From Bdellovibrionales bacterium RIFOXYD12_FULL_39_22 (GTDB lineage: Bacteria > Bdellovibrionota > Bacteriovoracia > Bacteriovoracales > Bacteriovoracaceae): a stretch of DNA of 64,000 nt. Numbering within the stretch: the stretch's first letter is position 1; each line of letters begins with the position of its first letter. The position numbers and the translations under genes are program-made. Below, in pieces: positions 60,878 through 64,000 of this stretch. The DNA lies in NCBI GenBank assembly GCA_001770205.1, contig MEQL01000040.1, forward strand, positions 1 through 64,000, written 5' to 3'. A model generated the notes under the pieces. It was not told the origin of the DNA and did no database searches. It was given only the letters and a program-made list of their open reading frames with translations.

Positions 60878-61831
60878 ATGAATAATTTTAATAAAAAGTC
60901 ATCTTATAGAAAGTTATTAGGTTTGTGGGCCCTGTTTGTTTTGCTATCTTTTTTAGCTATTTCCTGTACGAAGATGACTGAACTTTCAGAAGATGATACT
61001 ACTCATGGACGGATTGATCCGCTGGCGTCCTGTAGCAGTTTTCCACATTCCACTGATTTTAAACGAGGCCAGCATGGGAAGTGCTTTTCTGCGCAGAAAA
61101 ATTTATGTAAAACTTGTCACGGCCAGGATCTGACTGGAGGCAGTAGCAAGATTTCTTGCATAGGTTGTCATAAAATGTTTGATCATGATGATGATTTTGT
61201 CTATTCAACTCATGGGGCAGAGTATTTGCGAGATAGTTCTGCTTGTACCGGCTGTCACGATATTGGAGTGCTAGCGACGACTAGTCGTCCGGTTTGTTGG
61301 AATTGTCACAATTATCCTCATCCATCCACCTGGTCATTACCGGCCAATCATGGGAAGAAGTTGTTGGCCGAGTTTGATAACGGAGATATCGTGGTAAATT
61401 GTAAAGATTGTCACGCCAAGGACTCTTCTTTGCGCGAAAGGTTTCCTGAAAAATTTGTGGGTTGTGATGCTTGCCACATAGAGGTACCTCATAGCGACGA
61501 TTTTACTGATTATGATCATGGGGAAGTGGCCAGAACTTATGCTGGTGGGTGTACTAATTGTCATAAAAATATGAATACCCTTATGCCTCGTTATGGTTCA
61601 TGTCGCTACTGTCATGATGATGATTTAATTCCGGTGATGAAGTGGCTTACAGAAAAAGAGCGCAGTAGATATGGCGTACTAAATCAGAGTAATAAAAATA
61701 AGGCCAAACAGGCGGTAAGAGTTGGCCGAAATCCTTCTTCCATAGAGGCCCGGCCCAAGACTATTTGGGATAAAATAAAAGAACGTGACGTAAAGAAGGC
61801 CAATCTAAAAAATACCCCTTCTAAAAAATAA
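60878..61831 (+). CDS. Eight-heme lipoprotein cytochrome
   Basis: 317 residues. Signal peptide with lipobox LAISC (lipidated Cys about 30). Eight heme sites: CKTCH, CIGCH, CTGCH, CWNCH, CKDCH, CDACH, CTNCH, CRYCH, all in the middle of the protein (about 80-250). The C-terminal 60 residues are basic and Lys-rich (IKERDVKKANLKN). Lipid anchoring suggests an outer-membrane or inner-membrane leaflet position. Separated from the NapC-like gene by 136 bp with no terminator visible, so possibly part of the same operon or with its own promoter. Confidence 0.87.
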   Translation: MNNFNKKSSYRKLLGLWALFVLLSFLAISCTKMTELSEDDTTHGRIDPLASCSSFPHSTDFKRGQHGKCFSAQKNLCKTCHGQDLTGGSSKISCIGCHKMFDHDDDFVYSTHGAEYLRDSSACTGCHDIGVLATTSRPVCWNCHNYPHPSTWSLPANHGKKLLAEFDNGDIVVNCKDCHAKDSSLRERFPEKFVGCDACHIEVPHSDDFTDYDHGEVARTYAGGCTNCHKNMNTLMPRYGSCRYCHDDDLIPVMKWLTEKERSRYGVLNQSNKNKAKQAVRVGRNPSSIEARPKTIWDKIKERDVKKANLKNTPSKK

Positions 61832-61853
61832 TTGATTAACATTAAACTTAAAA

Positions 61854-63311
61854 GTGGATGGTAGCTTGAAGAGTATAACAACGGCGGCGACCATTTTGAT
61901 AGTAGATGATGGCCCCGATTGGTTGGACACTTGCCGCGATATTTTATCAGATCATGATTTTAATGTATTGACGGCAACCAGCGGCAAGGATGTTATTAAG
62001 ATTATCCGCGATAATTTTGTTGATGTTATTATCACAGATTTAGTAATGCCTGAAATTGGAGGATTGGAGATTATTGAGAAGATTATGGCCCTAAAAGAGG
62101 GCCATAGTTGTATTTTAATGACAAGCTTTCCCTCTATCGAATCGGCCATACCCGCCTTGAAATCGGGAGCGGCCGATTATCTTATTAAACCTTTTACTCC
62201 TGAACAGCTACTTCACTCGGTTCGTAGTGTTTTAAAAAAAGATCGCTTGGCCCGAGATAATAGATTTTTGCGCGCCGAAATGGAACGTATTGGCCACTAT
62301 GGGGAGTTGATTGGCAAAAGTGATGTCATGAGAGAACTTTATCGCCAGTTAGAGTCGGCCAAGGGAATTGACTCAAGCATGTTAATTTTAGGAGAGAGTG
62401 GAACTGGTAAGGAGCTGGTGGCCCGCATTTTACACAGAAACTCTATTCGTAGTGCGAACTCTTTTGTCCCTATTAATTGTGCTGCTATTCCGGCCGATTT
62501 ATTGGAGAGCGAACTATTTGGCCATGAGGTGGGTGCCTTTAGTGGAGCAGTAAAGGCCCGCGAAGGATTATTTGAGGCCGGAGAAGGCGGAACTATTTTT
62601 CTTGATGAGATTGGAGAGATGCCATTGGCCTTACAGTCTAAATTATTACGGGTATTAGAAGATAAGAAAATTAGACGAGTGGGGGCCAATCGAGAAAAGG
62701 CCATTAACGTAAGGATTATTTCTGCTACCAATCGTAATCTTTTAGAGATGGTGAAAGAGGGGAAGTTTCGCGAAGATCTCTATTATCGCTTAAATGTTAT
62801 TTCTATGGCCATACCACCATTACGAGAACGTCGAGAGGATATTATTTTATTGCTGCAACATTATTTTTCCGTATTTGCTAGCAAAGATCGGATCGCGCCC
62901 AGCAAGATTAGCACTCAAGTGCGCGATGCCTTGCTAAAATATGCTTGGCCGGGTAACGTAAGAGAGCTTTCTAATTTGGCCCAGTTTTTATTGTATGCTA
63001 GATGTGGGGAGAGTGTGGAAGTAGAGCATCTGCCCAAGCAATTGCAGGCCATTGTCGAGCAGGCAAATGAGGAGTCGTTTGTGCAAGAGCGTTCATCATC
63101 TCAACTATTGGTAAATGATTTTTCTGCACTATATGATTTGCCTCTGGCCGAGGCCAAGCAAAAATTGGCCGATCATTTTGAAAAAAATTATATCAAAAAT
63201 TTACTTATTAAATATGATTGGAATGTATCTCAAGCGGCGGAAAAGTCCAGGTTTGATCGACGCTCTCTTCATCGTATTATTCATCGACATAATTTAAAAC
63301 GGCCAGAGTGA
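61854..63311 (+). CDS. NtrC-family sigma-54 response regulator
   Basis: 485 residues. Receiver domain (about 12-130; acidic pair VDD, phosphoacceptor Asp in VIITDLVMP, Lys in YLIKPF). AAA+ domain with Walker A GESGTGKE (about 179-186), the sigma-54 contact loop as GAFSGA instead of GAFTGA (about 227), Walker B TIFLDEIGEMP and arginine finger region. C-terminal Fis-type HTH (KYDWNVSQAAEKSRFDRRS). Immediately follows the cytochrome cluster, 22 bp downstream, a natural candidate regulator for it. No kinase gene adjoins. Confidence 0.93.
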   Translation: MDGSLKSITTAATILIVDDGPDWLDTCRDILSDHDFNVLTATSGKDVIKIIRDNFVDVIITDLVMPEIGGLEIIEKIMALKEGHSCILMTSFPSIESAIPALKSGAADYLIKPFTPEQLLHSVRSVLKKDRLARDNRFLRAEMERIGHYGELIGKSDVMRELYRQLESAKGIDSSMLILGESGTGKELVARILHRNSIRSANSFVPINCAAIPADLLESELFGHEVGAFSGAVKAREGLFEAGEGGTIFLDEIGEMPLALQSKLLRVLEDKKIRRVGANREKAINVRIISATNRNLLEMVKEGKFREDLYYRLNVISMAIPPLRERREDIILLLQHYFSVFASKDRIAPSKISTQVRDALLKYAWPGNVRELSNLAQFLLYARCGESVEVEHLPKQLQAIVEQANEESFVQERSSSQLLVNDFSALYDLPLAEAKQKLADHFEKNYIKNLLIKYDWNVSQAAEKSRFDRRSLHRIIHRHNLKRPE

Positions 63312-63320
63312 AATTGGGGA

Positions 63321-63704
63321 CTATTTTAAAATGGCCTTGATGACGTTTTCTAGCTCGGAAGGGCCGTAGGGCTTCGGAACAATGAAAGAGACTCCATTTT
63401 TTTTTAATCTCTCGGTTTCTTCTTCGGAGAATGAATTACCAGTACAAAGAACTATTGGAACAGAAGCGTTGAGCTTATGTATTTCTGTAGCGAAGAGATC
63501 ACCGCGCATAAATGGCATAGATAAATCAGTGAATACGGCCAAGTAGTTAGTTGGGGAAGACTTAAACTTTGTTAATGCCTCCGTGGGGTTTAGATGAACC
63601 TCCACTTCATAACCCATATCTTGTAAAAAGAGCGTGGCAATTTCGGTGATATCAAACTCATCGTCAACAAACAAGATAGTCTTTTTGGAATGTGATTGGC
63701 ACAT
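63321..63704 (-). CDS. Single-domain response regulator
   Basis: 127 residues, receiver domain only. Acidic pair in LFVDDE, phosphoacceptor Asp in VFTDLSMP (about 58), Thr in CTGNS and Lys in VPKPYG. Likely works as a phosphoryl relay or a CheY-like output protein. Convergent with the sigma-54 regulator gene, 9 bp between the ends. The histidine kinase partner is not evident. Confidence 0.9.
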   Translation of the reverse strand: MCQSHSKKTILFVDDEFDITEIATLFLQDMGYEVEVHLNPTEALTKFKSSPTNYLAVFTDLSMPFMRGDLFATEIHKLNASVPIVLCTGNSFSEEETERLKKNGVSFIVPKPYGPSELENVIKAILK

Positions 63705-63734
63705 AATTAATTATTGATCAGATCCAAAAAGAAG

Positions 63735-63974
63735 TCATCCTATTTTTTCTTTAAAAATAAGCTCACACGCCTGTGAGTAGGAGTGCAATTGTTGTTGGAC
63801 AATAATATTTAAAACCGCTTGATGAATTTGCGCGGTCTTTTGGGTGAAAAAATTAGAGATAGTTTGGAAAAAATACTCTTCATTTTTATTTAAGTGCAGG
63901 CCTTGTTCTTCAACAAATGCCATCAAGAGCGGTGCAAGGCCGGTTAGTTCAGAAGGAATGAATATTTTTTCCAT
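63735..63974 (-). CDS. Small protein of unknown function
   Basis: 79 residues, no signal peptide or membrane helix, helical by composition (LAPLLMAFVEEQGLHLNKNE). Its end lies 30 bp from the start of the single-domain regulator, so the two are probably co-transcribed. No family recognised. Confidence 0.55.
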   Translation of the reverse strand: MEKIFIPSELTGLAPLLMAFVEEQGLHLNKNEEYFFQTISNFFTQKTAQIHQAVLNIIVQQQLHSYSQACELIFKEKIG

Positions 63975-64000
63975 AGATAATCTTAAGACAGCTTCTGCGG

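Overview
The window is a chromosomal stretch (about 40% G+C) of a Gram-negative bacterium, most likely a member of the Bdellovibrionota (Bdellovibrio/Bacteriovorax-like). This rests on a complete-looking mevalonate arm with a GYDIA-type GHMP kinase, a CarD-like regulator, the TIGR03546/TIGR03545 gene pair, several outer-membrane barrels and many secreted proteins of unknown function. The assignment is inference from gene content; there is no rRNA or tRNA gene in the window. The tetranucleotide GGCC is conspicuously abundant in the core genes.

Layout. 1-2.3 kb: a secreted unknown protein and a secreted animal-type alpha-amylase. 2.3-8.35 kb: an accessory, decaying zone with two toxin-antitoxin-like pairs, a complete IS21-family element (4124-6762) bracketed by a 5-bp target duplication, an orphaned ribbon-helix-helix antitoxin with a truncated PIN toxin, and fragments of two further transposases. 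8.4-16.2 kb: one operon for a Lol-like envelope system (secreted protein, FadL-like barrel, LolD-type ATPase, two FtsX-type permeases, LolA-like carrier, second barrel). 16.8-26.5 kb: housekeeping genes sucC, sucD, ndk, a CarD-like regulator, gltX, cysS, uvrB and a PAS histidine kinase. 26.6-31.3 kb: a secreted rhodanese protein, two convergent related chemoreceptors and a phosphate-binding-like protein. 31.3-41.1 kb: ung, an APH-fold kinase, a DOMON-like protein, the TIGR03546/03545 pair, an LplT-like transporter, a barrel, an RlmL-like methyltransferase and an RsmI-like methylase.

41.2-46.7 kb is a tightly overlapping mevalonate operon (type 2 IPP isomerase, HMG-CoA reductase, GYDIA kinase, diphosphomevalonate decarboxylase, mevalonate kinase) with a DUF362 ferredoxin-like gene behind it. 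On the opposite strand at 48.5-53.9 kb lies a leucine/isovalerate catabolic operon (methylcrotonyl-CoA carboxylase beta and alpha, methylglutaconyl-CoA hydratase, HMG-CoA lyase). Leucine breakdown yields HMG-CoA, the substrate of the reductase next door, and no HMG-CoA synthase is seen here, so the two operons may share a pool.

54.9-61.8 kb is the most striking region: an outer-membrane barrel, six c-type cytochromes carrying 38 canonical CXXCH motifs in total (7, 1, 4, 12, 6 and 8), and a small membrane protein, followed by a sigma-54 activator. The set spans inner membrane (NapC/NrfH-like), periplasm and lipid-anchored proteins and looks like a respiratory electron conduit of unknown terminal acceptor. 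The window ends with a single-domain response regulator and a small unknown gene.
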